64,000 nt of DNA from Clostridium moniliforme (GCF_017873235.1 NZ_JAGGJZ010000001.1:124001-188000), one strand, 5' to 3'. Positions 1 to 9,659 are shown, counted from the first letter of the stretch. Notes: generated by a model from the sequence alone, not told the origin. Translations and numbers: made by a program.

Positions 1-763
1 CTACTTTTTGAACTATAGCTGCATCTAATTGCATTTCTCCATCTATTTGTAAATCTGGTCTTAATTCTTTAGCTCTTTCTGTTGCTATTCTAACTTTATC
101 AACTAATTCGTGATCTGCACTTCCCATTGTTGAGAATGAAAGCATAGCCACCTTTGGATCCATTTTGCAAAGACTCTTTGCAGTTTCTGCTGTAGCTATT
201 GCTATTGCTGCTAATTGTTCTGATGTTGGGTTTGGGTTAACCGCACAATCTGAGAATAAAAGCATTCCTTCTTCACCATATTTTGATCCAGGTACAAGCA
301 TTATAAAGAAACTTGATACTACTGAAACTCCTGGTGCAGTCTTTATTATTTGAAGACCTGGTCTTAAAAGATCTCCTGTTGTATGAACAGCTCCTGAAAC
401 CATTCCATCAGCATCATCTAATTTTACCATCATTGTAGCAAAGTAAAGAGGATCTCTAACTATTCTCTCTGCCTTTTCTATTGTCATACCTTTTTTCTTT
501 CTTAATTCATAAAAAGCTTGTATGTACTCATTAAGCTTTGGTGAATCTTCTGGATCTATTATATCTATTCCTTTAAGATCTACCCCTTGCTCTTTACCAG
601 CTTTTAATACATCTTCTTTATTACCAATTAATATTGGTGTTGCTATTCCTTCCTCAACTATTTTCTTAGCTGCTACTACAGTTCTTGCTTCATTACCTTC
701 TGGAAGAACTATTTTCTTTTTATCTGACTTCGCAGCTTCCCATATTTTGTTCATAAGTTCCAT
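1..763 (-). CDS. pta: phosphate acetyltransferase (partial, C-terminus outside window)
   Basis: Converts acetyl-CoA and phosphate to acetyl phosphate and CoA, the step before acetate kinase in fermentative ATP production; cytoplasmic. The 254 visible residues start MELMNKIWEAAK and contain the family core, with the segments KIVLPEGNEARTV and GMVSGAVHTTGDLLRPG. The start at 763 is preferred over the in-frame ATG at 769 because AAAGGAG lies about 8 bases upstream of 763 but only 2-3 bases from 769. The gene runs off the left edge, so about 75 C-terminal residues are missing if the usual length of about 330 applies. It is divergent from tmcAL, with its own promoter at 807-836. Confidence 0.95.
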   Translation of the reverse strand, partial: MELMNKIWEAAKSDKKKIVLPEGNEARTVVAAKKIVEEGIATPILIGNKEDVLKAGKEQGVDLKGIDIIDPEDSPKLNEYIQAFYELRKKKGMTIEKAERIVRDPLYFATMMVKLDDADGMVSGAVHTTGDLLRPGLQIIKTAPGVSVVSSFFIMLVPGSKYGEEGMLLFSDCAVNPNPTSEQLAAIAIATAETAKSLCKMDPKVAMLSFSTMGSADHELVDKVRIATERAKELRPDLQIDGEMQLDAAIVQKV

Positions 764-806
764 GTTCATTTCTCCTTTCAAAGATCCGTGTTTATCTCCA
801 CATACT

Positions 807-836
807 ACTATACTCCTAAATACTATTTATTTTCAA
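807..836 (-). promoter_or_regulatory. sigma-A type promoter for pta
   Basis: On the minus strand, TTGAAA (831-836) is followed after 18 bases by TATAGT (807-812). It lies about 45 bases upstream of the pta start and points toward it. No other gene could use it. Confidence 0.6.
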
Positions 837-946
837 CCTTTAGGGCTTAAAATTTTTCTTTTTACTTGAATTCATTAGATTTAAAATACTCTTAATTTTC
901 TGAAAATTTATCTCAATCCTTTAAAAGTGCTATTTTTTTTTAATTA

Positions 947-955
947 TGATATACT
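947..955 (+). promoter_or_regulatory. extended -10 promoter for tmcAL
   Basis: TG at 947-948 followed by one base and TATACT (950-955) forms an extended -10 element. There is no good -35 hexamer at 17 bases (GTGCTA only). It lies about 35 bases upstream of the chosen tmcAL start, within the divergent pta/tmcAL spacer. Confidence 0.45.
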
Positions 956-989
956 TATTAATATTATTTTTTTAGGAGGAAATATTCTC

Positions 990-2192
990 ATGAATTTAAC
1001 AGGAATTGTTACTGAATATAATCCATTTCATTTAGGTCATAAATATCACCTTAAAAATTCCATAAAAGATACAAAAACTGATGGTATTGTATGTGTAATG
1101 AGTGGAAACTTTATGCAAAGAGGTAATCCTGCAATAATAGATAAATTTAATAGAGCAAAAATAGCTGTTTTAAATGGAGTTGATCTTGTTTTAGAACTTC
1201 CACTAGTATATTCTCTGTCCTCTGCTGAGAATTTTGCTTATGGTGGTGTAAAATTACTTAATTCATTAAATTGTATAAATAATATTTACTTTGGAAGTGA
1301 AAGTGGAGATATAAATAAATTAATTAATATTGCAAAAATACTACAAAATGAAAGTAATCTTTATAAAAATTTATTAAAAGTTGAATTAAAAAAAGGATTG
1401 CCTTTTCATACTGCAAGAATGAATGCATTAAATTCACTAAATGCTAATTTAGATGCAAATAATATTATAGGAAATTCTAATAATATTTTAGCTATTGAAT
1501 ATATTAAGGCATTATTAAAACTAAATAGTAAAATTAAACCATTTACTTTAAAGAGAGAAGGAAGCGATTATAATGATACTTCTTTAAATACTGAATTTTC
1601 ATCTGCAACTTCTATTAGGGAAACTTTAAAAAATAATTTTAATTTATCATCTATAAAAGATTCTTTACCTATAGAAACTTATAATGAATTTAAAAGATTA
1701 TATAATGAAAATTATAATTTTGTATTCGAAGAAAAACTTTTTCCTTTTATAAAATATAAACTTTTAACTTGTGGAGAAAGTCTTAATCTTATTAACGATA
1801 TTTCAGAAGGTTTAGACAATAAAATTTTAAGAGAAATTTTAAATTCTAATTCATTAAATGAATTAATACTAAAATCTAAGAGTAAAAGATATACTTATAC
1901 TAGAATATGTAGAGTTTTATCTCAATTTTTCATAGGATTTGAAAAATATGATATAAATACTATACAAAATGAGCCTATAAATTATATTAGACCACTTGCT
2001 TTTAATAAAAAAGGAGCCAAAATACTTAAAGAAATAAAAAACAATAGTAATCTAACTATATTAACCAAATTTCCTAAAAATATTGAAGATGAAATGTTAA
2101 AATTAGATTTGTTAGGTTCAAAAGCCTATTCATTACTTAACACTTCTGTCTCACCTATGGAAGATTATTTTAAAAGCCCATATATTTTATAA
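990..2192 (+). CDS. tmcAL: tRNA(Met) cytidine acetate ligase
   Basis: Uses ATP and acetate to make N4-acetylcytidine at wobble position 34 of elongator tRNA-Met, as described for B. subtilis TmcAL (YlbM). The protein is 400 residues, the usual length. It starts MNLTGIVTEYNPFHLGHKYH, where the HLGH segment is the HxGH nucleotidyltransferase motif that binds ATP. I use the ATG at 990 rather than the longer in-frame start at 927, because AGGAGG at 974-979 is correctly spaced from 990 and the 927 extension is not conserved-looking. It sits with ylbJ, rsmD and coaD as in the Bacillus ylb cluster, but the last two are on the other strand. Confidence 0.93.
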   Translation: MNLTGIVTEYNPFHLGHKYHLKNSIKDTKTDGIVCVMSGNFMQRGNPAIIDKFNRAKIAVLNGVDLVLELPLVYSLSSAENFAYGGVKLLNSLNCINNIYFGSESGDINKLINIAKILQNESNLYKNLLKVELKKGLPFHTARMNALNSLNANLDANNIIGNSNNILAIEYIKALLKLNSKIKPFTLKREGSDYNDTSLNTEFSSATSIRETLKNNFNLSSIKDSLPIETYNEFKRLYNENYNFVFEEKLFPFIKYKLLTCGESLNLINDISEGLDNKILREILNSNSLNELILKSKSKRYTYTRICRVLSQFFIGFEKYDINTIQNEPINYIRPLAFNKKGAKILKEIKNNSNLTILTKFPKNIEDEMLKLDLLGSKAYSLLNTSVSPMEDYFKSPYIL

Positions 2193-2243
2193 AGAATTTA
2201 ACTTTTTTTTGTGCATATAAATACTATTGATGGGAGTGATTTC

Positions 2244-3416
2244 ATGAATAGTATTTTTATTTTATCTTTTTTTATACTTATTTTTACTTTTATATTGTTA
2301 AAACTACTTAATATTAAAAAAAATTATATTTTTTGTTTTATTATTACAATATTCATAATTTTATTTGTATCTAATATTGAAACATCAATAACAGCTGCTA
2401 TGGAAGGCTGTAAACTTTGTTTTAAAGCTATTATACCAACTGTATTTTCCTTTTCTTTAATTTGTAATTTACTTATTTCTTATGATGGAATATCAATATA
2501 CTCAAAAATTTTAGGTCCACTTATATGCAAACCATTAAATCTTTCAGAAAATTGTTCTTTTCCTATTGTAGCAAGTATGCTATGTGGCTATCCCTTAGGG
2601 GCTAAGTATACATCTGATATATATGAGCTTGGCTATATAAATAAAAGTGAATATTCAAGACTTATTAATATAGCATCTAATGCAGGACCAATATTTTTAA
2701 TAGGTGCTGTAGGTGCTGCTCTTTTAGGTAGTCCTAGATATGGTTATTTTCTTTTAATAAGTAATTATATATCAATGTTTTTTATTGCTTTTATAACTAA
2801 AAAAAAGTCTTTTTCTTATAATACTTTAAAGAAAAAGACTTCCAATAATTCTAATATAAATTTCGGACTTGCAATTGATGAAGGAATTAAAAATGCAATT
2901 AATACTACTTTATCAGTATGTGGTTATGTAGTTATATTTTCTGTAGTTATATCTATATTAAAAAATACTTCTTTTGTGTATAACTTTTTTAACTATATAG
3001 AAAAATTTTTTAATATACCTAAAAATGTTTTATATGGAACATTTTTAGGTAGCATTGAGTTAACTAATGGTTGCAACATAATTGCTTCAAGTAATATCAC
3101 AATACATCTTAAATTAGCTATAATAAGTTTTTTTGCTTCTTTTGCTGGGTTATCAGCAATTGCACAAACTTCATCTTTTATAAGTAAAAATAATATATCT
3201 ATAGTTAAATATATATTATTAAAATTTATACAAGGAATATTCAGTTTTGCCTTAAGTTTTATATTATCAAAATTAATATTTAAAACTATAGAAACTTCAC
3301 CAACTGTATTATCAACTAATTTATTTAATAATATATTTTTATATTCAATTCCAATAGTAATATTATTATTAACTACACTAATAATAAAAATATTATCTAA
3401 TAGAATTAATTCATAG
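2244..3416 (+). CDS. ylbJ: sporulation integral membrane protein YlbJ
   Basis: A polytopic membrane protein of 390 residues with many hydrophobic helices and the gate-domain (nucleoside-recognition-like) segments of the YlbJ family. In B. subtilis ylbJ belongs to the sigma-E regulon and is needed for normal spore resistance; the molecular role is not settled. The start at 2244 follows GGGAGTGAT, whereas the longer in-frame ATG at 2211 has no ribosome-binding site. It lies 51 bases after tmcAL on the same strand. Its last 11 bases overlap tail-to-tail with the 3' end of the convergent coiled-coil gene, and I see no terminator between them. Confidence 0.88.
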   Translation: MNSIFILSFFILIFTFILLKLLNIKKNYIFCFIITIFIILFVSNIETSITAAMEGCKLCFKAIIPTVFSFSLICNLLISYDGISIYSKILGPLICKPLNLSENCSFPIVASMLCGYPLGAKYTSDIYELGYINKSEYSRLINIASNAGPIFLIGAVGAALLGSPRYGYFLLISNYISMFFIAFITKKKSFSYNTLKKKTSNNSNINFGLAIDEGIKNAINTTLSVCGYVVIFSVVISILKNTSFVYNFFNYIEKFFNIPKNVLYGTFLGSIELTNGCNIIASSNITIHLKLAIISFFASFAGLSAIAQTSSFISKNNISIVKYILLKFIQGIFSFALSFILSKLIFKTIETSPTVLSTNLFNNIFLYSIPIVILLLTTLIIKILSNRINS

Positions 3417-3945
3417 TTCTTAACTCCTTGATATTTTCTTTTACAATGGAGCATGCATTTGTAAGATTCTCATCAATTTCCTTTGCAGTATCCTCAAAGC
3501 TTATTTGAAGAGATTTTATAAGCTCCATTTTATTTTTTTCCATTTCTCTATCTAAATCTGATAAAATTTCATCTGCATAATCTCTAGCTCCAACTCTAAT
3601 TTTTTTAGAATCCCTTTTAGCTGATGCTAAAATTTCTTGAGCTCTTATTTTAGCTTCTTTAACAATATCATGATTTTCTATATTCTGTCTCATAAGTTGC
3701 ATTGTTTCTTCTTTAACTGAATCATATTCTCTCTTTGCTTCAGCAAGTATTCTTTCTCTTTCATTCATTACCCATTGAGCTTTTTTAAATTGATCTGGAA
3801 GATAATTTATTATTTGATCTATAACACTTAAAAATTCTTTTTTATCTATCATAGTCTTCCCACTCATAGGCACCTTTGGTGAATTATCTACAAGATCTTG
3901 CAAATATTCTAAAAGTTCAATAATATTAATTTCTTGCTTATCCAT
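3406..3945 (-). CDS. coiled-coil protein, V-ATPase subunit H-like
   Basis: A soluble protein of 179 residues, mostly long charged helices rich in Glu, Lys, Arg and Ala. The stretch from about 60 to 160 looks like the b/H peripheral-stalk type often annotated as ATPase subunit H or DivIVA-like. No enzyme motif is visible. The start at 3945 (MDKQEINII) has AGGAG 8 bases upstream; the upstream in-frame GTG lies inside that ribosome-binding site. It follows coaD by 11 bases and so probably ends the rsmD-coaD operon. Similar genes next to coaD are common in clostridia (recalled, not checked). Function unknown; an association with the division or membrane machinery is only a guess. Confidence 0.7.
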   Translation of the reverse strand: MDKQEINIIELLEYLQDLVDNSPKVPMSGKTMIDKKEFLSVIDQIINYLPDQFKKAQWVMNERERILAEAKREYDSVKEETMQLMRQNIENHDIVKEAKIRAQEILASAKRDSKKIRVGARDYADEILSDLDREMEKNKMELIKSLQISFEDTAKEIDENLTNACSIVKENIKELRTMN

Positions 3946-3956
3946 TGAAAACACTC

Positions 3957-4442
3957 CTATTTTTCCCTATTAATCTTTTTTTCAATATCTTTAATAATAT
4001 TATTTGGAACTAATCCATTAATGTTCCCACCAAACTTTGCTACTTGTTTAATTGCTGATGAGCTTAAGAATGAATTTTCAGCCGATGTCATCATAAATAC
4101 TGTTTCAACATTTGAATTTAATTTATTATTCATTAATGCCATTTGCATTTCATATTCAAAATCTGACACAGCTCTCAATCCTCTTAATATTACATTAGAA
4201 TTTTTTTCTTTAAGTAAATCTATAAGAAGACCTTGAAAACTTATAATTTCTATATTTTTAATATCATAAGTTGCTTTTTTTATAAGTTCTACACGTTCTT
4301 CTATATTAAATAATCCTTTTTTATCTACATTAATAAGTACAGCAACAATAATCTTATCAAAAATTTCTGCTCCCCTTTTAATAATATCTAAATGCCCATT
4401 AGTAATAGGATCAAAACTTCCAGGATATATTGCTGTTCTCAT
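3957..4442 (-). CDS. coaD: phosphopantetheine adenylyltransferase
   Basis: Transfers AMP from ATP to 4'-phosphopantetheine, giving dephospho-CoA, the fourth step of CoA synthesis. The 161-residue protein is of normal length and opens with [18 protein letters not shown], which holds the (T/H)xGH nucleotidyltransferase motif. The C-terminal half has [18 protein letters not shown], the conserved SSxxK/R segment. The ATG overlaps the rsmD stop by one base (TAATG), a sign of translational coupling. Another CoA gene, coaBC, is encoded separately at 21743-22933. Confidence 0.96.
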   Translation of the reverse strand: MRTAIYPGSFDPITNGHLDIIKRGAEIFDKIIVAVLINVDKKGLFNIEERVELIKKATYDIKNIEIISFQGLLIDLLKEKNSNVILRGLRAVSDFEYEMQMALMNNKLNSNVETVFMMTSAENSFLSSSAIKQVAKFGGNINGLVPNNIIKDIEKKINREK

Positions 4443-5002
4443 TATTCTTCTCCTTTAATCTTATAGAAACAAACTGTAGTATTTCCATATTTTCTACTTT
4501 TAGTAAGTATTATATTTTCATAACCTTCATATATTTCTTCTATACTATCTATTTTAGTAACTATTATTCCATTATTATCTAGCATATTATTTTCTTTAAT
4601 TACCTTTATTGCTTCTGGAATCATCTCTTTACAGTAAGGTGGATCAATAAATATTATATCAAACACTTTTCCCTTTTTTGCAAGAATTTTAAGTCCTTCA
4701 TATGCATCTATATTTAGCGGATGACAAAAATCCTCAAATTTAAGATTGTAAACATTTTTCTTTAATATTGGAAAAGTTACTGAGCTTTTGTCAAATAAGT
4801 AGCACTCCTTAGCTCCTCTACTTGCAGCCTCTAAACCTAAACTTCCAGTTCCTGCAAAAACATCAACAACTGTAGCGTCTGGTATGTATCCTTGAATCAT
4901 ACTAAACATAGCCTCTTTTACCCTATCTAATGTAGGCCTAGTTTCGTATGTTGCTGGTGATAATAATTTACGTCCTCTTGCTCTTCCTGCTATTATTCTC
5001 AC
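4442..5002 (-). CDS. rsmD: 16S rRNA (guanine-966-N2)-methyltransferase
   Basis: Methylates N2 of G966 (E. coli numbering) in 16S rRNA using S-adenosylmethionine. The 186-residue protein has the Rossmann motif [20 protein letters not shown] and the catalytic motif IFIDPPY, a variant of (N/D)PPY. The start is GTG at 5002 ([13 protein letters not shown]), with GGAGGATAAAGTA just upstream. It is coupled to coaD, the same pairing as ylbH-coaD in Bacillus. Confidence 0.94.
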   Translation of the reverse strand: MRIIAGRARGRKLLSPATYETRPTLDRVKEAMFSMIQGYIPDATVVDVFAGTGSLGLEAASRGAKECYLFDKSSVTFPILKKNVYNLKFEDFCHPLNIDAYEGLKILAKKGKVFDIIFIDPPYCKEMIPEAIKVIKENNMLDNNGIIVTKIDSIEEIYEGYENIILTKSRKYGNTTVCFYKIKGEE

Positions 5003-5070
5003 TACTTTATCCTCCTTGGTGCTATATATCTTTTATTCTATCATAATAGGCTTTTTTATACAATTTATAA

Positions 5071-7101
5071 TTAATTAAAACATATATATTTACTACTTTT
5101 TTCTAAATTATTCTTTATCTCCCTTATTAAAAGCTTATTTTTTTCAGTTTCATTAATTAAAATATTATTAGCTTCCATCCTAGCTTTCATTAAAATTTTC
5201 ATATCATTATATAAATCTGCAAGTAAAAATCCTTCATCTCCACTTTGTCTCATTCCAAACATTTCTCCAGAACCTCTAATTTTTAAATCCTGTTCTGAAA
5301 TGTAAAATCCATCTGTTGATTCTGTAAGTATTTCCATTCTCTTTTTGGTTGTATTACTTTTTGCCTTTGCAATAAGAATACAATAAGATTCATATTCCCC
5401 TCTTCCAACTCTACCTCTAAGCTGATGTAATTGTGCTAAACCAAATCTTTCAGCATTTTCAACTATCATAACAGAAGCGTTTGGTACATTAACTCCAACC
5501 TCTATAACAGTTGTTGAAATTAAAACTTTAGTATCACCATCTTTAAATCTATTTATAATCTCATCTTTTTCAATACTCTTCATTTTTCCATGAAGATACT
5601 CAACCTTAATATTTCTAAATATTCCATTAGTTAATTTTTCATATACACTTTCAACTGAATTTAGCTGTTCTTTTTCATCTTCTTCAATAAGAGGACATAC
5701 TATATAAACTTGTCTTCCCTTTTTAATTTCACTTAAAGTTAAACTATATGCTTTATCTCTAGCTTCATCACTGAAAAATCTTGTATCTATCTTTTTCCTT
5801 CCAGGTGGTAGTTCATCTATTATAGATACATCTAAATCTGAATAAACATATAGGGCCAAAGTTCTTGGAATTGGTGTTGCAGTCATAACTAAAACATCAG
5901 TTTTTTTACCTTTGTTTATAAGTTTACTTCTTTGTTCAACTCCAAATCTATGTTGTTCATCTGTTATAACAAGACCTAAATTATTAAATTCAACATCTTC
6001 TTGAATAAGAGCATGGGTACCTACTACAACTAAAGGTTCCTTTTCTTTTATTCTCTCCTTTATTCTTTTCTTCTCTTTCATAGAAGTACTTCCAGTTAAA
6101 AGTTCTATTTCTATATTAAAGTTTTTAAAAATATTTTTAGCTTCTTTAAAATGTTGATTTGCAAGTATTTCAGTTGGTGCCATAAAAGCTGATTTATATC
6201 CATTTTTATAAGCATTAAATATTGCAATTAGCGCAACTATAGTTTTCCCTGAACCAACATCTCCTTGAACAAGCCTATTCATTGGATAAGAAGATTTTTG
6301 ATCTTTAAGTATAGCTCTAACTACCTTTGCTTGTGCATTTGTTAACTTAAAAGGAAGAGACTCTCTTAAATCATTAAGTTCTTCGCTCCAATTAAATCCT
6401 ATTCCATTTTTAATTCTTGACTTCTGCTTTAATAAAAGTAACTTCATAGAATATGTAAATAATTCCTGAAACTTTAATCTTTCTATTGATTTTTCTAATT
6501 TACTTTTATCCTTTGGAAAATGTATCTCTCTTATTGATTCATCAAGAGAAATTAAATTATATCTTTTTATAATATCTTTAGGTAGATTTTCAGCTACAAC
6601 AATATTATCTAAAACTTCTCCAACTATTTTAGCTAAAAAATTATTAGTTAGCTCACCCTTTAAAGAATACTTAGGGATTATTTCACTTTTTAAAGCTTCA
6701 TTAGAGCTTATTTGAGGATTAACTATTTCAAGAATATTTGAAACCTTCTTATACTTACCTAATAAATTATATTTTTCTCCCCGTTTAAATTTTGTTTTTA
6801 TATAAGGTTGATTAAACCATTTGCCTACAATTGTTATTTCATTATGTTTAAATTCAATTGTAGTTATTATCTTTCCTGTTTTTGTTCTAAAGTCTCCTTT
6901 AATTCTGTTCATATAGCAAGTTATTATTTGTTTTTCATTTTCATCTATATCTTTAAGATCACTATTTCCATTTACAAACTCATAATCTCTTGGAAAATAT
7001 AAAAGCAAATCTAATATACTAAAAATACCAGCTCTATTTAATCTTTCTGTAGCTTTTGGACCAACACCTTTTATATTATTTACAGGTGTATATATATTCA
7101 T
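5071..7101 (-). CDS. recG: ATP-dependent DNA helicase RecG
   Basis: A branch-migration helicase that rewinds stalled replication forks and processes Holliday junctions. The 676 residues show an N-terminal wedge/OB part, Walker A GDVGSGKTIVALIA, the DEQHRFGVEQR Walker B motif, and helicase C motifs such as QLRGRVGRGEYESYC. I use ATG 7101 (MNIYTPVNNIKGVGPKA) because AGAGGTGG lies just upstream; the longer frame to 7134 overlaps the terminator at 7126-7150. It follows yloV on the strand, and the terminator between them implies either read-through or an undetected promoter. Confidence 0.95.
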   Translation of the reverse strand: MNIYTPVNNIKGVGPKATERLNRAGIFSILDLLLYFPRDYEFVNGNSDLKDIDENEKQIITCYMNRIKGDFRTKTGKIITTIEFKHNEITIVGKWFNQPYIKTKFKRGEKYNLLGKYKKVSNILEIVNPQISSNEALKSEIIPKYSLKGELTNNFLAKIVGEVLDNIVVAENLPKDIIKRYNLISLDESIREIHFPKDKSKLEKSIERLKFQELFTYSMKLLLLKQKSRIKNGIGFNWSEELNDLRESLPFKLTNAQAKVVRAILKDQKSSYPMNRLVQGDVGSGKTIVALIAIFNAYKNGYKSAFMAPTEILANQHFKEAKNIFKNFNIEIELLTGSTSMKEKKRIKERIKEKEPLVVVGTHALIQEDVEFNNLGLVITDEQHRFGVEQRSKLINKGKKTDVLVMTATPIPRTLALYVYSDLDVSIIDELPPGRKKIDTRFFSDEARDKAYSLTLSEIKKGRQVYIVCPLIEEDEKEQLNSVESVYEKLTNGIFRNIKVEYLHGKMKSIEKDEIINRFKDGDTKVLISTTVIEVGVNVPNASVMIVENAERFGLAQLHQLRGRVGRGEYESYCILIAKAKSNTTKKRMEILTESTDGFYISEQDLKIRGSGEMFGMRQSGDEGFLLADLYNDMKILMKARMEANNILINETEKNKLLIREIKNNLEKSSKYICFN

Positions 7102-7125
7102 TTTTACCACCTCTTTTCCATAAAT

Positions 7126-7150
7126 AAAAAGCACCTTTCGGTGCCTTTTA
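7126..7150 (-). terminator. intrinsic terminator after the FakA-like gene
   Basis: On the minus strand GGCACC pairs with GGTGC around a GAAA tetraloop, followed by a T run. It lies between the stop at 7253 and the recG start, only about 25 bases upstream of recG. Confidence 0.75.
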
Positions 7151-7252
7151 TTTTTAGTTTAATATTTATCTTAATATAAAGCATCTTAATACTATTATCT
7201 AATAAAAGTAATAGCTTAAAATTATAAGCTTATATAGATAAAATTTAACTTA

Positions 7253-8899
7253 TTATTCTACTGACATTAAGAAATAGTATAAAGGTTGATCTCCTTTATA
7301 TAATTGAATATCACAGTCTTCATACTTTTCTTCTAATTTTGATACAAATGAATTTGCTTCATCTTCTAAAACACCTTCACCATAGAATATAGTTATAAGT
7401 TCACTATCATCATCAATCATATTTTCAAGAACTCTTAAAGCAACATTAAATTTATCTTCCCCAACTTCTTTAATTTTGCCCTCTACTAATCCAAGCATAT
7501 TTCCTTCTTTAATTTGTATTCCATCAATCTCAGTGTCTCTTACTGCATATGTTACTGAACCTGTTTTTACTGTTTCCATAAGTTCTTTTAGTTCTTCTTC
7601 ATTTTCAGATACATCTGCATCTCTATTAAACATTGATACACATGTAATACCTTGTGGAATTGTTGTTGTTGGTATAACAATAACATTTTTTTCTGATATA
7701 TCTCTAGCTTGTGTTGCAGCCATTATTATATTTTTATTATTTGGGAAGATAAAAATATTTTCTGCATTAATCTTTTCTACACAATCTAAAATATCTTGAG
7801 TTGAAGGATTCATTGTTTGACCACCTTCAATTACATAGTCTACTCCTAGATCTTTAAATATATTTGTAATACCATTACCCATTGCAACAGTTACAAAACC
7901 ATATTGTTTCTTTTCTTTTGAAATTGCAGCTTCTTCTTGTTTCTTTTGATCTTCTCTCATCTCTTCTGCTAAAAGTTCTCTATGTTCTTCTCTCATATTA
8001 TCTATCTTTATTTTTGAAAGTTCACCAATTTTTACTGCCTTTGACAAAACAAGACCTGGATCATTTGTATGGATATGAACTTTTATTACATCATCATAAC
8101 CAACAACTATCATTGAATCTCCTAAAGGTTCAATTTCATCTTGTAATTCTTTTGCATGAGTTGCATCTCCTAGTATTATAAACTCGGTACAATATCCAAA
8201 TTTAATATTTGCATCTCCAGTAGATTTAGCTCCAGTAACACTTCCGCCACCTTCACCAATTTTTATATCGCTAATTTCTGCAACAATTCCTTCTTTTAAT
8301 GCTTCAAGCATACCTTGAAGTATTATATAAAGACCCATACCACCTGAGTCAACAACTTTTGCCTTTTTAAGTGCTGGCAATAAATCTGGAGTCTTATCAA
8401 GCATATCCTTTGCAGCTACTGTAACTTCTTCCAAAAGTTCTGTTATATTATTAGCTCTTGAATGCATTCCAGCCTCTGCTGCCATTCTTACAACTGAAAG
8501 AATAGTACCTTCTGTAGGTCTCATAACAGCCTTATATGCAGCATTTGATCCTTCTTGTAATGCATTTGCAAATTCATGAACTGAAGCTTCATCAATTCCA
8601 TTTAATCCTTTTGAAATTCCTCTTAAAATTTGTGAAAGGATTACTCCTGAATTACCTCTTGCTCCCATTAAAGCACCTTTAGCAAGTTTTTTTGATACTT
8701 CTCCTATAGAATCAGAATCTATATTTTCAATTTCTTTAACGGCTGCTTTAAATGTCATTGACATGTTAGTTCCTGTATCACCATCTGGTACAGGGAATAC
8801 ATTTAATGCATTAACAAAATCACTTTTTTCAGCCAATTTGTTGCTAGCATTTACAACCATGTTGTAAAAATCACGGCCGTTTATCTTATTAAATTCCAT
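7253..8899 (-). CDS. DAK2-domain fatty acid kinase-like protein
   Basis: Resembles FakA/YloV: an N-terminal DhaL (DAK2) ATP-binding domain (about residues 1-200), a middle domain, and a C-terminal DegV-like part. FakA phosphorylates exogenous fatty acids held by FakB (DegV) proteins. The metal-binding Asp cluster is visible as FPVPDGDTGTNMSMT near residue 37, followed by GARGNSGVILSQ. The length of 548 residues matches the family. Start at 8899 follows TAGGAGGTAAAAAACTA. It is 14 bases after the Asp23-family gene, the yloU-yloV pair seen throughout Firmicutes. No fakB is nearby, so the substrate is inferred from family only. Confidence 0.85.
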   Translation of the reverse strand: MEFNKINGRDFYNMVVNASNKLAEKSDFVNALNVFPVPDGDTGTNMSMTFKAAVKEIENIDSDSIGEVSKKLAKGALMGARGNSGVILSQILRGISKGLNGIDEASVHEFANALQEGSNAAYKAVMRPTEGTILSVVRMAAEAGMHSRANNITELLEEVTVAAKDMLDKTPDLLPALKKAKVVDSGGMGLYIILQGMLEALKEGIVAEISDIKIGEGGGSVTGAKSTGDANIKFGYCTEFIILGDATHAKELQDEIEPLGDSMIVVGYDDVIKVHIHTNDPGLVLSKAVKIGELSKIKIDNMREEHRELLAEEMREDQKKQEEAAISKEKKQYGFVTVAMGNGITNIFKDLGVDYVIEGGQTMNPSTQDILDCVEKINAENIFIFPNNKNIIMAATQARDISEKNVIVIPTTTIPQGITCVSMFNRDADVSENEEELKELMETVKTGSVTYAVRDTEIDGIQIKEGNMLGLVEGKIKEVGEDKFNVALRVLENMIDDDSELITIFYGEGVLEDEANSFVSKLEEKYEDCDIQLYKGDQPLYYFLMSVE

Positions 8900-8913
8900 T
8901 AGTTTTTTACCTC

Positions 8914-9264
8914 CTAGACTCTTACCGCTTGAACATTTACTGATATTGATGAAACACTTAATCCAGTAAAGTTTTCAACATTATAACGTACTTTTTGAAT
9001 TATGTTGTTTGCTATAACGGATATCTTTGTTCCATACTCTACCATAACAAATAATTCTATTCCTAATTTATCATCATCATTAACAGTTATTTTAACACCT
9101 TTATTAAAATGCTCTATTCCAATTAACTCCCAAAGACCTTCTGTAGCATTCTTTGAAACCATACCTACTACACCATAGCATTCCATTGTTGATAAGCCAA
9201 CAATTTTAGCTAATACTTCTTCTGAGTAGTGAACTTTTCCATTTTCTCTTGAAAATCCTACCAT
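8914..9264 (-). CDS. Asp23/Gls24 family protein (YloU)
   Basis: A 116-residue Asp23-domain protein. In Staphylococcus, Asp23 family members are membrane-associated and linked to envelope stress; the role of this single-domain YloU type is not established. The protein opens with GKVHYSEEVLAKIVGLSTME and ends with the conserved VSSISVNVQAVRV strand. Start at 9264 has GGAGGAATAGAG upstream. First gene of an operon with the FakA-like kinase; promoter candidate at 9296-9324. Confidence 0.85.
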   Translation of the reverse strand: MVGFSRENGKVHYSEEVLAKIVGLSTMECYGVVGMVSKNATEGLWELIGIEHFNKGVKITVNDDDKLGIELFVMVEYGTKISVIANNIIQKVRYNVENFTGLSVSSISVNVQAVRV

Positions 9265-9295
9265 CTCTATTCCTCCTCATACATATCATATATAT

Positions 9296-9324
9296 ATTTT
9301 ATATTAGAAACTTTTAATATTCAA
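9296..9324 (-). promoter_or_regulatory. sigma-A type promoter for yloU-yloV
   Basis: On the minus strand, TTGAAT (9319-9324) and TAAAAT (9296-9301) are 17 bases apart and about 30 bases upstream of the Asp23-family start. Confidence 0.45.
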
Positions 9325-9374
9325 GATTTATATATAAATATAGAAAATATTATGTGTAATTTTTAAATATATAC

Positions 9375-9404
9375 TTGCAAAAAGCTATAATATTATGATA
9401 CAAT
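9375..9404 (+). promoter_or_regulatory. sigma-A type promoter for rpmB
   Basis: TTGCAA (9375-9380), an 18-base spacer and TACAAT (9399-9404), about 55 bases upstream of the rpmB start, divergent from the yloU promoter. Confidence 0.6.
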
Positions 9405-9460
9405 GAATTCTGTCCTATTGAAGAGAAATATATCTTCACTTAACAAGGAGGTGTTTTCAA

Positions 9461-9652
9461 GTGGCAAGAAGATGCGAAATTTGTAATAAAGGCGTTGTTT
9501 CAGGTGTACAATACAGCCATTCACATCGTCAATCAAAGAGAACTTGGGCTCCTAACATAAAGAAAGTAAAGGCTTTAGTTAACGGAACTCCAAAGAAAGT
9601 TCATGTTTGTACAAGATGTCTTAGATCTGGTAAGGTTGAAAGAGCAATATAG
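9461..9652 (+). CDS. rpmB: 50S ribosomal protein L28
   Basis: A 63-residue ribosomal protein with the L28 core. It is the zinc-binding (C+) form: two CxxC pairs, CEIC at residues 5-8 and CTRC near 51-54. Start is GTG at 9461 behind a strong AAGGAGGTG; many tracks would miss it because of the non-ATG start. It is a single-gene plus-strand transcript with its own promoter and terminator, divergent from yloU and convergent with spoVM. The neighbourhood rpmB-spoVM-thiN-rpe-rsgA-prkC matches Bacillus. Confidence 0.96.
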   Translation: MARRCEICNKGVVSGVQYSHSHRQSKRTWAPNIKKVKALVNGTPKKVHVCTRCLRSGKVERAI

Positions 9653-9659
9653 TTCAAAT

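Noticed and set aside
522..869. 115-residue plus-strand frame over pta
   Set aside because: Antisense to the well-conserved pta coding sequence, no ribosome-binding site, low-complexity Ser/Phe/Leu product.
2993..3454. 153-residue minus-strand frame under ylbJ
   Set aside because: Antisense shadow of ylbJ; composition is Ile/Asn-rich and no start signal is present.
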